From positions 1 through 64,000 of the forward strand of contig CAJUHZ010000007.1 of assembly GCA_910585945.1 (NCBI GenBank): a stretch of 64,000 nt of DNA, in the 5' to 3' direction. Each line of letters begins with the position of its first letter. Position 1 is the stretch's first letter. The notes under the pieces were generated by a model. The model was not told where the DNA came from, ran no database searches, and saw only the letters and a program-made list of their open reading frames with translations. Position numbers and translations under genes: made by a program. Shown here piece after piece: positions 50,714 through 61,141 of this stretch. Origin of the DNA: an uncultured Bilophila sp. (GTDB lineage: Bacteria; Desulfobacterota; Desulfovibrionia; Desulfovibrionales; Desulfovibrionaceae).

Positions 50714-51940
50714 ATGACCAGCTCTTCTCTTGCCGCAATCAAGACCCGTGAGGAATCTCTGCTTTGTCATACCTACGGCCGCTATCCGCTGAGTGCGGCC
50801 CGCGCGCAAGGTTCCCGTCTGTGGGATCTGGATGGACGGGAATATGTGGACCTTCTTTCAGGCATTGCGGTGACAAGCCTCGGCCACTGCAATGAGGAGC
50901 TTGCCCTGGTCATGGCCGAACAGGCTCGCAAGCTCGTGCATGTCAGCAATCTTTTTTATCAGGAAGAACAACTTGATCTGGCCCAACGCCTGCTGGATCT
51001 TTCACACTGCGAAAAGGCGTTTTTCTGCAACTCGGGGGCCGAAGCGAATGAGGCCATGATCAAGCTGGCCAGACGCTACATGAAACGCGTGCGCAACTCG
51101 GACGCCTTTGAAATCCTTACTCTGAAAGGAGCGTTCCACGGCCGCACGCTGGCGACGCTGGCCGCTACGGGGCAGCCCAAATACCAGGACGGTTTTGACC
51201 CTCTGCCGGAAGGTTTCGTTCAGGTTCCGTGGGGCGACCTTGCTGCTCTGGAAGCGGCTGTGACGCCACGCACCGCCGCCATCATGGCGGAAATGGTTCA
51301 GGGCGAGAGCGGCATCCACCCCATGTCGCCAGACTACGCGCGCGGCATTGAAGCCTTGTGCCGCAAGCATGGCCTGCTGCTCCTGGTTGATGAGGTGCAA
51401 TCCGGCATGTATCGCACGGGCCGGCCCTGGGCCTTCCAGCATTTCGACATCAGGCCGGATATCGTTTCCTGCGCCAAGGCGCTGGCCAACGGTCTGCCCA
51501 TGGGGGCCATCATGGCGACAAGCGAAGTGGCGCAAGCGTTTACGCCGGGCATGCACGCCACGACGTTCGGCGGATCGGCCCTGGTTTCGGCTGTGGCCTG
51601 CAAGGTTCTTGATATCATGCGGCGCGACAGACTGGACGAACGGGCGGCGCGGCTTGGCGAGGCATTCATGTCCCGCTTGCGCGACGTGGCCACCCGGTTG
51701 CCAGGCCGCATCAGGGAAGTGCGCGGCCTGGGACTCATGATCGGGGTGGAACTGGCTTTTCCGGGGCACGAAGTTTGGGCCGCACTGCTGGATCGCGGCT
51801 TTGTGCTCAACCTGGCGCATGAACGCGTTCTGCGCTTGCTGCCAGCCCTGACCATCGACGAGGCGGATCTGAACGCCTTTGTCGCCGCTCTTGAAGATGT
51901 ATTGACCGCCGTTCCGGCCGAAGCCTGTCATGCTTGTTGA
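50714..51940 (+). CDS. argD: Acetylornithine aminotransferase
   Basis: 408 residues, class III aminotransferase. GIAVTSLGHCNEELALVMAEQ, FFCNSGAEANEAMIKLARR, the PLP aspartate in LLLVDEVQSGMYRTG and the Schiff-base lysine in SCAKALANGLPMGA are all present. It makes N-acetylornithine in arginine synthesis and often also succinyl-diaminopimelate. The ATG at 50714 has AAGGA upstream. It overlaps the next gene by 11 bases. Confidence 0.93.
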   Translation: MTSSSLAAIKTREESLLCHTYGRYPLSAARAQGSRLWDLDGREYVDLLSGIAVTSLGHCNEELALVMAEQARKLVHVSNLFYQEEQLDLAQRLLDLSHCEKAFFCNSGAEANEAMIKLARRYMKRVRNSDAFEILTLKGAFHGRTLATLAATGQPKYQDGFDPLPEGFVQVPWGDLAALEAAVTPRTAAIMAEMVQGESGIHPMSPDYARGIEALCRKHGLLLLVDEVQSGMYRTGRPWAFQHFDIRPDIVSCAKALANGLPMGAIMATSEVAQAFTPGMHATTFGGSALVSAVACKVLDIMRRDRLDERAARLGEAFMSRLRDVATRLPGRIREVRGLGLMIGVELAFPGHEVWAALLDRGFVLNLAHERVLRLLPALTIDEADLNAFVAALEDVLTAVPAEACHAC

Positions 51941-52460
51941 TACTATTACGAATTGGCGAAACTACGGCTTTGGCCCGGTTTGGGAAGACGTCATGACATG
52001 GCTTGAGACTGCCTTCCGGACAGGCGACCAGACAGGCCGGAACCCGCACCGGGCGTACTCCTCCCCTGGGTCTCCGGCCCTGGAGGACGGCGTCCATGCC
52101 CTCGGTGAGGCACGCGTTACAGTCACGTCCCGCGTCACCCGATTGCGGAGCGAGGCGCGCTATGAAACCCACCGCCAGCTCTGCGACGTGCATCTGGTTC
52201 TTGCCGGGCGGGAAGGTTTTTTGTACACGCCGGAGGCGAACCTCACGCCGGACGGCGATTTTGACGAAACGACAGACACCGGTTTTTTGCAACCGTGTGC
52301 GCCGGAACCGGTAGAAGCGGCCCGTTTGATCTTGACGCCGGGCATGTTCGTCCTGGTTTTCCCTGGCGAGGCGCATGTCCCCGCACTGGCCATTGGCGAA
52401 AATGCGGAACCTCTGCGCAAATGCATTGCGAAGTTGCCTTTCTCTTCACTCCGAGTGTAA
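51930..52460 (+). CDS. YhcH/YjgK/YiaL-family (DUF386) protein
   Basis: 176 residues. The cupin-like pattern ETHRQLCDVHLVLAGREGF, then LTPGMFVLVFPGEAHVPALA and KCIAKLPF identifies this family, which includes EbgC and sialic-acid or sugar-metabolism proteins. Histidines and glutamates in these blocks bind a metal ion. The exact reaction is unknown. It is translationally coupled to argD, an unusual partner. Confidence 0.82.
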   Translation: MLVDTITNWRNYGFGPVWEDVMTWLETAFRTGDQTGRNPHRAYSSPGSPALEDGVHALGEARVTVTSRVTRLRSEARYETHRQLCDVHLVLAGREGFLYTPEANLTPDGDFDETTDTGFLQPCAPEPVEAARLILTPGMFVLVFPGEAHVPALAIGENAEPLRKCIAKLPFSSLRV

Positions 52461-52639
52461 CGGTTCTCGGGAGTAGACCAGTTTGAACTTTGGGGGCTGC
52501 TCGCCCCGAGTTCTCGGCAGCGGAATCATTCCCATGCATTCAACAGCCGGCTGACGCTTTTTGAGCCAAGCCGACAATGCGATCTCCGGCCCGGCGCCTT
52601 TGTCTTGTGAATTGCCTTGAGGAGTGTGTTTTCAGTTGT

Positions 52640-52660
52640 TATCAAGAATACGTCTTGATA
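52640..52660. promoter_or_regulatory. Inverted repeat, candidate operator
   Basis: TATCAAGA-N5-TCTTGATA, perfect 8-bp arms, followed by a second overlapping pair TTGATA (52655-52660) and TATCAA (52670-52675). It sits in an AT-rich promoter-like region 40-60 bases before the phosphoethanolamine transferase gene and suggests a dimeric regulator. Confidence 0.5.
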
Positions 52661-52701
52661 CAATAAGTCTATCAATATATGCTTTTATTTTTGAGATATC
52701 C

Positions 52702-54426
52702 ATGATATTGTGCGAGCAAAAGAAAAATCTCCTGCTGTGCGTGACCACACTCCTTTCCATCGCCGCCCCGCTGGCAGGTCTCAGCATTTGTGTCGGGATT
52801 GCCGCCTTTTCCGTGACATGGCGCTGGTTTCCAATAGCGGATATGCTGCGGAGCGTTCTGCTTGACGCGGCTGTAGCCTGGTTTGCCATAGCGCTTCCTC
52901 TCGGGGCAGGCAGGATCTGGATCGGTGTGGCGTTTTTTCCACTACTGATTTCGGCCGTGGCAGCCATAGCGCATCTGCTGTGGTACGATGCGCCCATTTC
53001 CCCCTTTGCCGTGCTCTCCCTTTTTGAAACAAGCCCCGCCGAGTCCTTGGAATTTTTTCAGGATCACGCTTCCCTGCCGGCCGCGGCGACTTTTCTGGCA
53101 GGACTCGGGGTGGCATTTGCACTGCTGATCCGGGCCTGGCGGAAACTCCCGACCATGAAAGAACTAACCTTCAGGTTTCCCGGGTTGAAGCTGGGCATTC
53201 TCGCTTTCTGCCTGGTTGTGGCTGGCACAGCCCTGCACAAAGGGGATAGACTGCTCCGCTCGCATCACCTCTACCTGCTGGCTGACGGCCTGAGGGATTA
53301 CGCCCATACGAGCAGAGCAGTCGAGCACATCCGGGCGAAGCGGGCGGGCTTTGCGCCTGCGGCCGTTGTCGCGCCGTCCGCGCGCGAGACCACGCCTCGT
53401 GTCCATGTCTTTGTGATCGGTGAATCGGCCAACCGCAATCACCTTGCCCTGTACGGCTACCCGCGCGACACCACGCCGCACATTTCCGCCATGCTGAGGC
53501 AGGATCGTCAGGCTGGCGGGCCGCCACAGGTATTCGCTTTCACGAACGTCATCAGTTCCGATACCCATACCATACCGAATTTGCGGGCCATGTTCCTGTT
53601 CCAGGATTTGCGCACAGATGAAAATCCGCTTTCCAGCCCTTCCCTGCTCCAGCTTTTCAAAACGGCAGGCTTCAAAACATGGTGGCTTTCCAACCAGGTG
53701 ACGACCCACAGCGCATTGAGCACTGCCCTGATCGCCAATGATGCCCATGTCACGCGCTATGTGAACACAGCCCGTGACGAGGGACGCAGCGCCAGCTATG
53801 ATGAGGCGCTTCTTCCCGAACTTGATGTCGCGCTGGAGGATGCCGCGCCGCGCAAGGCTATTTTCCTGCACCTGCTGGGGTCACACCTGACCTATGCGTT
53901 GCGGTATCCGCCGGAATTCAATTTTTTCACCGAAACAGGAGACATTCCCGACGCGCCGTGGCGCGGATCAAAAGAGAAAGGCTATATCAATGCCTACGAC
54001 AACTCAATCCGCTACACTGACGCCCTGCTGGCGTGCATTATCGCGAAAGTGGAGCGCTCTGGCGGCATAGCCTCCGTACTGTACGTTTCGGATCATGGGC
54101 AGAAGGTGTACGATACGAGACCCGTGCGAGGTCAGGCGATCGAAAACCCGTCAAGGCACATGTTCGACGTGCCGTTTCTTCTCTGGTTTTCACCGGCCTA
54201 CCAAGCGCTGTATCCTGACGTTGTCGCAACCGCAGCCGCGCACAGAGACATCCCCTTCATTACCTCCCACTTCGCCCACGCCGCGGCTGATCTGGCGCGG
54301 ATTCGTTTCACCGGATTCCAGAGGGGAAAAAGCCTGTTTGCTCCGGAATATACCCCGCATGAACGGATTTTGCCGGGAAACAGGCCCTACGATACTCTTG
54401 ATGAGATCAGAGATAGATCTCATTAA
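52702..54426 (+). CDS. Phosphoethanolamine transferase (EptA/CptA-like)
   Basis: About 575 residues from the ATG at 52702; a GTG at 52624 is in frame but overlaps its own ribosome binding site. Five hydrophobic segments lie in residues 10-185, followed by a periplasmic sulfatase-fold domain. FVIGESANRNHLALYGYPR holds the metal glutamate, SSDTHTIPNLRAMF the threonine nucleophile, and YVSDHGQKVYD the C-terminal metal site. It transfers phosphoethanolamine from phosphatidylethanolamine to lipid A or LPS core, a modification that lowers polymyxin binding. No PmrAB-like genes are adjacent. Confidence 0.88.
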   Translation: MILCEQKKNLLLCVTTLLSIAAPLAGLSICVGIAAFSVTWRWFPIADMLRSVLLDAAVAWFAIALPLGAGRIWIGVAFFPLLISAVAAIAHLLWYDAPISPFAVLSLFETSPAESLEFFQDHASLPAAATFLAGLGVAFALLIRAWRKLPTMKELTFRFPGLKLGILAFCLVVAGTALHKGDRLLRSHHLYLLADGLRDYAHTSRAVEHIRAKRAGFAPAAVVAPSARETTPRVHVFVIGESANRNHLALYGYPRDTTPHISAMLRQDRQAGGPPQVFAFTNVISSDTHTIPNLRAMFLFQDLRTDENPLSSPSLLQLFKTAGFKTWWLSNQVTTHSALSTALIANDAHVTRYVNTARDEGRSASYDEALLPELDVALEDAAPRKAIFLHLLGSHLTYALRYPPEFNFFTETGDIPDAPWRGSKEKGYINAYDNSIRYTDALLACIIAKVERSGGIASVLYVSDHGQKVYDTRPVRGQAIENPSRHMFDVPFLLWFSPAYQALYPDVVATAAAHRDIPFITSHFAHAAADLARIRFTGFQRGKSLFAPEYTPHERILPGNRPYDTLDEIRDRSH

Positions 54427-54958
54427 CACACCCCGTGAAAAGACAATATTTTCCGGCCGGCAAAAAAATCCGGAGAAGCTGTCTTGAAAACATGCAGTCA
54501 GCTTTTGCCTTGCAATGCCGCCGGACGCAAAAAGGCGACGTTGCAGCAGGCGGATTAATGGGAATTGACCAAACGTCATTTCATAACAGCGTGCCCGGGA
54601 AATCCCGTTTCGACATGCCGGCCGCGCGAAAGCGGGCTGGCATATCCCATTCGTGCACAGGACTGCTCCAATCCTTGTTGAGAAGCGTCGGAAAGGATCA
54701 AGGACGACCAACAAGCCCCTCCAGACTGAGCGCTCCGGCTCGAAGTTCGGAGAACGGGCCGCAGGGGACAGACGGATAAAGACAGATCTGAACTGCAAAC
54801 GCCGCAAGAAAACCTGGGGACAAAGCGGGCCGTGCAATCCAACGCTTGACTACACTTGTAATCACAGGTAACATTTTTAGAATTGCGGAACGGGAGTTTC
54901 CCGACGTGACGCCGGCGGCCTGCTGAAAGGCAAGACAACGGCATTTTCCGGAGAGATC
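54427..54958. other. Intergenic region before ffh
   Basis: 532 bases. Apart from the ffh promoter I see no gene. Open frames such as 54435-54779 have no ribosome binding site or recognisable product. The 4.5S SRP RNA is not here; its conserved GGAAGGAAGCA-type core was looked for and not found. Confidence 0.55.
54846..54874 (+). promoter_or_regulatory. Sigma-70 promoter of ffh
   Basis: TTGACT at 54846-54851, a 17-base spacer and TAACAT at 54869-54874, giving a leader of about 78 bases before the ffh ATG. Confidence 0.7.
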
Positions 54959-56452
<1,494 letters not shown>

Positions 56453-56504
56453 CGCCTTCGGCCCGGTCTGACACAAGCAAACCCCAAAGATCAGGAGAAT
56501 CCAG

Positions 56505-56753
56505 ATGTCCGTCAAATTGAGACTGACCCGTATCGGAAGCAAAAAACGCGCCTTTTACCGTATTGTGGCCACCAACAGCGCTACCCGGCGCGACGGCCGC
56601 CCGCTGGAATTTCTCGGCTCCTACAATCCCCACGCCAAACCGGCCGAAGTGAAGCTTGACGCGGAAAAGGTGAAAAAATGGCTTGACCTGGGCGCGGAGC
56701 CTTCCGATACGGTCCGCTCGCTCATCAAGCACATGAACAAGGCCGAAGCTTAG
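56505..56753 (+). CDS. rpsP: 30S ribosomal protein S16
   Basis: 82 residues, starting with the conserved KLRLTRIGSKKRAFYRIVATNS and containing GRPLEFLGSYNPH. The ribosome binding site CAGGAG precedes the ATG. A MITE-like element starts three bases after its stop codon and separates it from khpA. Confidence 0.97.
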   Translation: MSVKLRLTRIGSKKRAFYRIVATNSATRRDGRPLEFLGSYNPHAKPAEVKLDAEKVKKWLDLGAEPSDTVRSLIKHMNKAEA

Positions 56754-56755
56754 AG

Positions 56756-56925
56756 TCAGCCCTCATTGATCCGCCTGCTGCAAAGTCGTCTTTTTTGCTC
56801 GGCGGTGTTGCAAGGCCAGCATTGACCTTAGGGTCTGTTCAATACAGCTTTGCTCAATGTTTGCCCTGCGTCTTGCCCGCCCCAAAAACTCGGCTTTTCG
56901 TGGACGGCGTTTTAATGAGGTCTGA
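56756..56925 (+). mobile_element. MITE-like element H, copy 4 (most complete)
   Basis: 170 bp with terminal inverted repeats TCAGCCCTCATT and AATGAGGTCTGA (11 of 12 positions match as reverse complements). Internal CATTGACC/CTCAATG complementarity suggests folding. It encodes no protein. Related copies lie at 16258, 22261 and 29218. It splits the usually tight rpsP-khpA spacing. Confidence 0.7.
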
Positions 56926-57030
56926 CCCTAGTATTTGATTGCAAAACAGTTCACGCGCCTCTGTGCGAGAGTTGTCTTGCAACCAGATGTCAGGGGATCA
57001 CGCGTCGCGGTAAGCAAAATGTTTGAACGT

Positions 57031-57120
57031 CCTTGCCGTCTGCAAGGATGAGCGTGGGTGTTGCCGGCCGTATCGGGCATATGGTTCCGATACGGTTTCC
57101 GGCTGCGCCGCTTTGCGGCG
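57031..57120 (+). promoter_or_regulatory. Structured leader of khpA (three hairpins)
   Basis: Hairpin 1: CCTTGC/GCAAGG (57031-57047). Hairpin 2: GCCGG plus CCGTATCGG pairing with CCGATACGG plus CCGGC (57063-57103), 14 bp in all with a small bulge. Hairpin 3: CGCCGC-TTT-GCGGCG (57106-57120). No T-tract follows the last stem. The khpA ATG is about 70 bases further. This is more structure than translation needs and may be regulatory or a remnant of an RNA element. Confidence 0.5.
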
Positions 57121-57191
57121 TTCCGGTCTTCGTGCCGAGCCTCCGCACAGCCATGATTGAAAGCGGCACGGTAGAGACGGGAGACGAAAGC

Positions 57192-57422
57192 ATGAAAGAT
57201 CTCGTTGAATTTATCGCCAAGTCCTTGGCGGACAAACCTGAAGAGGTGGAAGTCCGCGAGGTGGAGGGCGATCAGGTTCGCGTGCTGGAACTGCGTGTGG
57301 CCAAGGAAGATCTGGGGAAAATCATCGGCAAGCAGGGGCGCACGGCCCGTGCCTTGCGTACAATTGTCAGTGCGGCGTCCGCCAAGGCGCAAACGCGGCT
57401 TCTGCTTGAAATCCAGGAATAA
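57192..57422 (+). CDS. khpA: KH-domain RNA-binding protein KhpA
   Basis: 76 residues. The type II KH fold holds the GxxG loop GKIIGKQGRTARALRTIV. KhpA binds RNA and, in Gram-positives, works with KhpB/EloR. It lies between rpsP and rimM, the usual position. The start at 57192 (MKDLVEFIAKSL) is the family start. Confidence 0.93.
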   Translation: MKDLVEFIAKSLADKPEEVEVREVEGDQVRVLELRVAKEDLGKIIGKQGRTARALRTIVSAASAKAQTRLLLEIQE

Positions 57423-57959
57423 TTGCTCGTGGTGAACGAACGTCTGGTGGAACTTGGCGTGGTTGGGCGGCCGCACGGCATCAGAGGTGAAGTGCGGCTG
57501 ACATGGTACGCCGACTCGCTGGACCTCCTGCAGGGCGCGGTTTTGCTCAAAGCGGGCGACTTGCCGCCGCGCCGCGTTGAAGTGCGCTCCGTGCGGACCT
57601 CCGGGGCTGTTCCCCTTGTCCTGTTTGCGGGAGTTGCGGATCGCTCCGCTGCCGAGACCTTACGCGGACAGAGCGTGCTTGTTCCTGAATCCGCTCTACC
57701 GGAATGTGCCGGAGATGAAGTTTATCTGCATGAACTGATCGGGTTCACTGTGCGGCTCGACGCAACGGGCGAACCCCTTGGCGTGCTCGCCCATGTCGAT
57801 TTTTATGGCGAGCAGGAGCTGTGGGTTATCAGCACGCCTGAGGGACGGGAAGTGTATCTTCCCGCCGTGCCCGAATTTGTAGCTGATATTGATTGTACGG
57901 TAAAAGAGATCTGTATTACCCCCCCGGAAGGTCTCCTGGAACTGTACCTCCAGGATTGA
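57423..57959 (+). CDS. rimM: Ribosome maturation factor RimM
   Basis: 178 residues if it starts at the TTG immediately after the khpA stop (AGGA four to six bases upstream); GTG at 57429 or 57432 are alternatives. The N-terminal RimM domain (LGVVGRPHGIRGEVRL) and C-terminal PRC barrel (GEQELWVISTPEGREVYLPAVPEFV) are clear. It assists 16S 3'-domain maturation with S19. In related genomes trmD and rplS follow; here they do not. Confidence 0.93.
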   Translation: MLVVNERLVELGVVGRPHGIRGEVRLTWYADSLDLLQGAVLLKAGDLPPRRVEVRSVRTSGAVPLVLFAGVADRSAAETLRGQSVLVPESALPECAGDEVYLHELIGFTVRLDATGEPLGVLAHVDFYGEQELWVISTPEGREVYLPAVPEFVADIDCTVKEICITPPEGLLELYLQD

Positions 57960-58234
57960 CCACCATGCTGTCGTCCCTGCAAACAGCCTTTTCCGAAAGA
58001 ATATGAAGGGCAGACAAAGGTTCAGCCTTTGTGACGCCTGCTGCCGGATTTTCGTTTCCCCCATTCAAGAAAAATGCTCCGGAGCCGCGCCCGTTCTTGA
58101 CGGCGTAAGGCAATTGGTCTACGCCTTAGCGGATGTAAGCCCGGCCGCGTCAGACACGCGGAACTCCCCGTCGAGGGGGAACCGGGACGCGCGCCCAGCG
58201 CCTGTTCCACGGCACGTCATGATGGAGACCTCCC
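57960..58234 (+). other. Leader region of lysS
   Basis: 275 bases without a gene. It contains GGCGTA/TACGCC (about 58102-58125), CCGCGT-N5-ACGCGG (58145-58161) and TCCCC/GGGGGA stems, with TTGACG near 58097 as a possible -35 box. I recognise no known riboswitch or T-box. Confidence 0.45.
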
Positions 58235-59815
58235 TTGAGCGACCAGAACCCGAAACACAAGCCGGTCAAGTTGTCGACCAAGTCCGCTCACGCGGGCTAC
58301 TTCATGCCCATGCTTCAAAGCCTCGCCGACAAGGATGAGCTGAACGAAGTCGTCAAAAACTGCGTCATCAAATCCTGTGAACTGCTGGAGGCCGGCATTC
58401 CCCTGCACCCGGACGGCTTCATCAAGGAGCATGACGCAGGCGTGCTGCGTGCAGAGTTCGAAGCATACAGCGCTGATGAACTCGCCGACATGGACGAAAG
58501 CTTCACCTGCGCGGGCCGTATCGTGTCGCACCGTTCTTTCGGGAAAGTCGCCTTCTTTCACATCATGGACCGGACAGGGCGCATTCAATGCTACGCTTCG
58601 CGCGAGCACATGGGAGCCGAAGCATACACTGTTTTCAAAAAATTCGATATCGGCGATATCGTGGGGGTTTGCGGCAAGCTGTTCCGCACCAAAACGGGCG
58701 AGCTGACACTTGCCTGCGAAAGCGTGACGCTGTTGAGCAAATCGTTCCGTTCCCTGCCTGAAAAGCACAACGGCCTAACCAATGTGGAAATTCGCTATCG
58801 CCAGCGTTATCTTGATCTTATCGTGAACCCGAAGGTCCGGGAAATTTTCCGCAAACGCAGCAAGATCATCCGCGAATTCCGCTGGTTTCTGGAAGAGCGC
58901 GGCTTTGTGGAAGTGGAAACGCCCATGCTGCACCCCATTGCGGGAGGAGCGGCGGCCCGCCCTTTCATCACGCACCACAACGCGCTCGACATGCAGTTGT
59001 ACATGCGCATCGCGCCCGAGCTGTATCTCAAGCGGCTGCTTGTGGGGGGCTTTGAGAAGGTTTTTGAAATCAACCGCAATTTCCGCAACGAAGGCATTTC
59101 CGTCCGGCACAACCCGGAATTCACCATGTGCGAATTCTACTGGGCGTACGCCACCTTCCGGGATCTCATGGATCTTACCGAGGATCTGTTCGGCCATATC
59201 GCACGAGAAGTCTGCAAAAGCACCAAGATTCCCTATCAGGGCAAGGAAATCGACCTCACCCCCGGAACATGGCAGCGCCTGACCTTTCACGAATCGCTGG
59301 AAAAAATCGGCGGGCACGCGCCAGAATTTTATAACGACTTCAACAGCGTTCTCGCATATGTGCGGGAACGGGGAGAAAAGGTGCTCACTACCGATAAACT
59401 GGGCAAACTCCAGGCCAAACTGTTTGATCTGGATGTGGAACCCAAACTGATCCAGCCGACGTTCATCTATCATTATCCCACTGAAATATCGCCGCTTTCC
59501 CGCCGCAACAAGGAAAATCCGGAGTTGACCGATCGCTTTGAACTCTTCATCGCCGGTCGGGAAATGGGCAACGCCTTTTCCGAACTCAACGATCCCGTGG
59601 ATCAGAGAATGCGTTTTGAGGAACAGGTCCGGGAAAAGGAAGCCGGGGACGATGAGGCATGCGCCATGGACGAAGACTACCTGCGGGCGCTGGAATACGG
59701 TATGCCCCCGGCTGCCGGAGAGGGTATCGGCATTGACCGCCTGGTGATGCTGCTTACCGATTCGGCCTCCATTCGGGAAGTCATCTTCTTCCCCCTGCTC
59801 AAAAACGAGAACTGA
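58235..59815 (+). CDS. lysS: Lysyl-tRNA synthetase, class II
   Basis: 526 residues from a TTG with GGAG eight bases upstream. An OB-fold anticodon-binding domain (about 75-180, FTCAGRIVSHRSFGKVAFFH) is followed by the class II catalytic core: motif 1 FVEVETPMLHPI, motif 2 FRNEGISVRHNPEFTMCEFY, motif 3 GIGIDRLVMLLT. It charges tRNA-Lys. An N-terminal extension of about 60 residues precedes the OB fold. It starts the lysS-lolC-lolD-bamA cluster. Confidence 0.96.
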   Translation: MSDQNPKHKPVKLSTKSAHAGYFMPMLQSLADKDELNEVVKNCVIKSCELLEAGIPLHPDGFIKEHDAGVLRAEFEAYSADELADMDESFTCAGRIVSHRSFGKVAFFHIMDRTGRIQCYASREHMGAEAYTVFKKFDIGDIVGVCGKLFRTKTGELTLACESVTLLSKSFRSLPEKHNGLTNVEIRYRQRYLDLIVNPKVREIFRKRSKIIREFRWFLEERGFVEVETPMLHPIAGGAAARPFITHHNALDMQLYMRIAPELYLKRLLVGGFEKVFEINRNFRNEGISVRHNPEFTMCEFYWAYATFRDLMDLTEDLFGHIAREVCKSTKIPYQGKEIDLTPGTWQRLTFHESLEKIGGHAPEFYNDFNSVLAYVRERGEKVLTTDKLGKLQAKLFDLDVEPKLIQPTFIYHYPTEISPLSRRNKENPELTDRFELFIAGREMGNAFSELNDPVDQRMRFEEQVREKEAGDDEACAMDEDYLRALEYGMPPAAGEGIGIDRLVMLLTDSASIREVIFFPLLKNEN

Positions 59816-59866
59816 GTCAGCCCCGCCCTGCCGCGCGGCCACTCCCCATTTGCAAAACCGGAAACC

Positions 59867-61141
59867 ATGCGATTTGAAGCCTTCATCGCCTTGCGCTACC
59901 TAGCTGGACGCCGTAAACAGGCGTTCATCTACCTGATTTCTCTCATATCGGTGCTTGGCGTATCCATCGGAGTCGCGGCGCTTGTCATCGTGCTCGGAGT
60001 GTACAACGGCTTCACAACCGATATCAGGGAAAAAATCCTCGGCGCCAACGCACATATCATCCTTACCGGGCAGGCTCTCTCCGCGCCGGATCTCGCTGCC
60101 CCACAGGGCGACTCCGCAAATGTCTCAAGCGGGCTTGCAACCACTCTTGACCGCATTGAAGCAGTTCCCGGCGTGGTGGGGGCAACGCCCTTTTTGTATA
60201 CCGAGGGCATGCTCTCCTCGCCACGCGGGGTGAAAGGCGTGGTGCTGCGCGGAATTGATCCGTCCACGGCTCCCAATGTTCTTTCCATACTCGGCACATT
60301 GAGCAGCGGCAATGTCGCGGATCTTGATCCGCAAAGCCCCGGGGCGCTCCCTGGCGTCATTGTCGGGAGAGAACTCGCGTTGCGGCTCGGACTTGTGCCC
60401 GGAAGCCGGGTCAACCTGCTTTCGCCCGCGGGACAGAAAACAGCCGCTGGCTTCCAGCCCCGCATCCGCCCCTTTCGGGTGGCTGGCGTGTTCCAAACCG
60501 GGATGTACGAGTACGACTCCTCCCTCGGCTTTATTTCTCTGAACGCCGGCCGCGACCTCCTTGCGCTCCCCGAAGGACGCATTTCCGGCGTAGAGGTCAC
60601 GGTAAAAAACGTTTACGAAGCTGACAAGATAGCCGATGCCATTGAACGGGAACTCGGCTCCGGCATCATTGCGCGCCACTGGATGGAAATGAACGCCAAC
60701 CTGTTCGCCGCGCTCAAGCTGGAAAGAATCGGCATGTTCATCGTCCTTGCCATGGTCGTGCTGGTAGGATCCTTTTCCATTGTCACCACGCTTGTCATGC
60801 TTGTCATGGAAAAAACCCGCGATATCGCCATCCTCAAATCCATGGGGGCGACGCGATCCATGATCCGTCGGGTGTTCATCCTCCAGGGCGTGATCATCGG
60901 CGCGGTGGGCACGCTGCTCGGCTACGCGCTTGGCATCGGCATCGCGCTTCTTCTGCAGCGGTATCAGTTTATCAAGCTGCCGCCCGGCGTATACACGCTG
61001 GATCACCTGCCCGTGTTGCTGAATTGGACAGATATCGGTCTCGTCGGAGCTTCGGCCATGTTGCTCTGTTTTCTCGCCACGCTTTATCCGGCCGGGCAGG
61101 CCGCCGGGCTTGTTCCCGCCGAAGCGCTTCGCTATGAATGA
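59867..61141 (+). CDS. lolC: Lipoprotein-releasing ABC transporter permease
   Basis: 424 residues. One transmembrane segment at about 20-45 precedes a large periplasmic domain (45-270), then three segments (about 280-300, 325-355, 385-405), the LolC/LolE topology. The N-terminal FIALRYLAGRRKQAFIYLISLISVLGVSIG is highly typical. It extracts outer-membrane lipoproteins for LolA. Only one permease gene is present, so it may act as a homodimer (LolF-like). Overlaps lolD by eight bases. Confidence 0.9.
   Translation: MRFEAFIALRYLAGRRKQAFIYLISLISVLGVSIGVAALVIVLGVYNGFTTDIREKILGANAHIILTGQALSAPDLAAPQGDSANVSSGLATTLDRIEAVPGVVGATPFLYTEGMLSSPRGVKGVVLRGIDPSTAPNVLSILGTLSSGNVADLDPQSPGALPGVIVGRELALRLGLVPGSRVNLLSPAGQKTAAGFQPRIRPFRVAGVFQTGMYEYDSSLGFISLNAGRDLLALPEGRISGVEVTVKNVYEADKIADAIERELGSGIIARHWMEMNANLFAALKLERIGMFIVLAMVVLVGSFSIVTTLVMLVMEKTRDIAILKSMGATRSMIRRVFILQGVIIGAVGTLLGYALGIGIALLLQRYQFIKLPPGVYTLDHLPVLLNWTDIGLVGASAMLLCFLATLYPAGQAAGLVPAEALRYE

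Noticed and set aside
54427..54845. A degenerate P repeat (CGTCATTTCAT near 54575)
   Set aside because: Only one head arm is recognisable, and the tail blocks are absent or too weak to call.
57960..58234. T-box or other tRNA-sensing leader before lysS
   Set aside because: There are hairpins but no T-box core sequence or terminator/antiterminator pair, and such leaders are rare outside Gram-positives.
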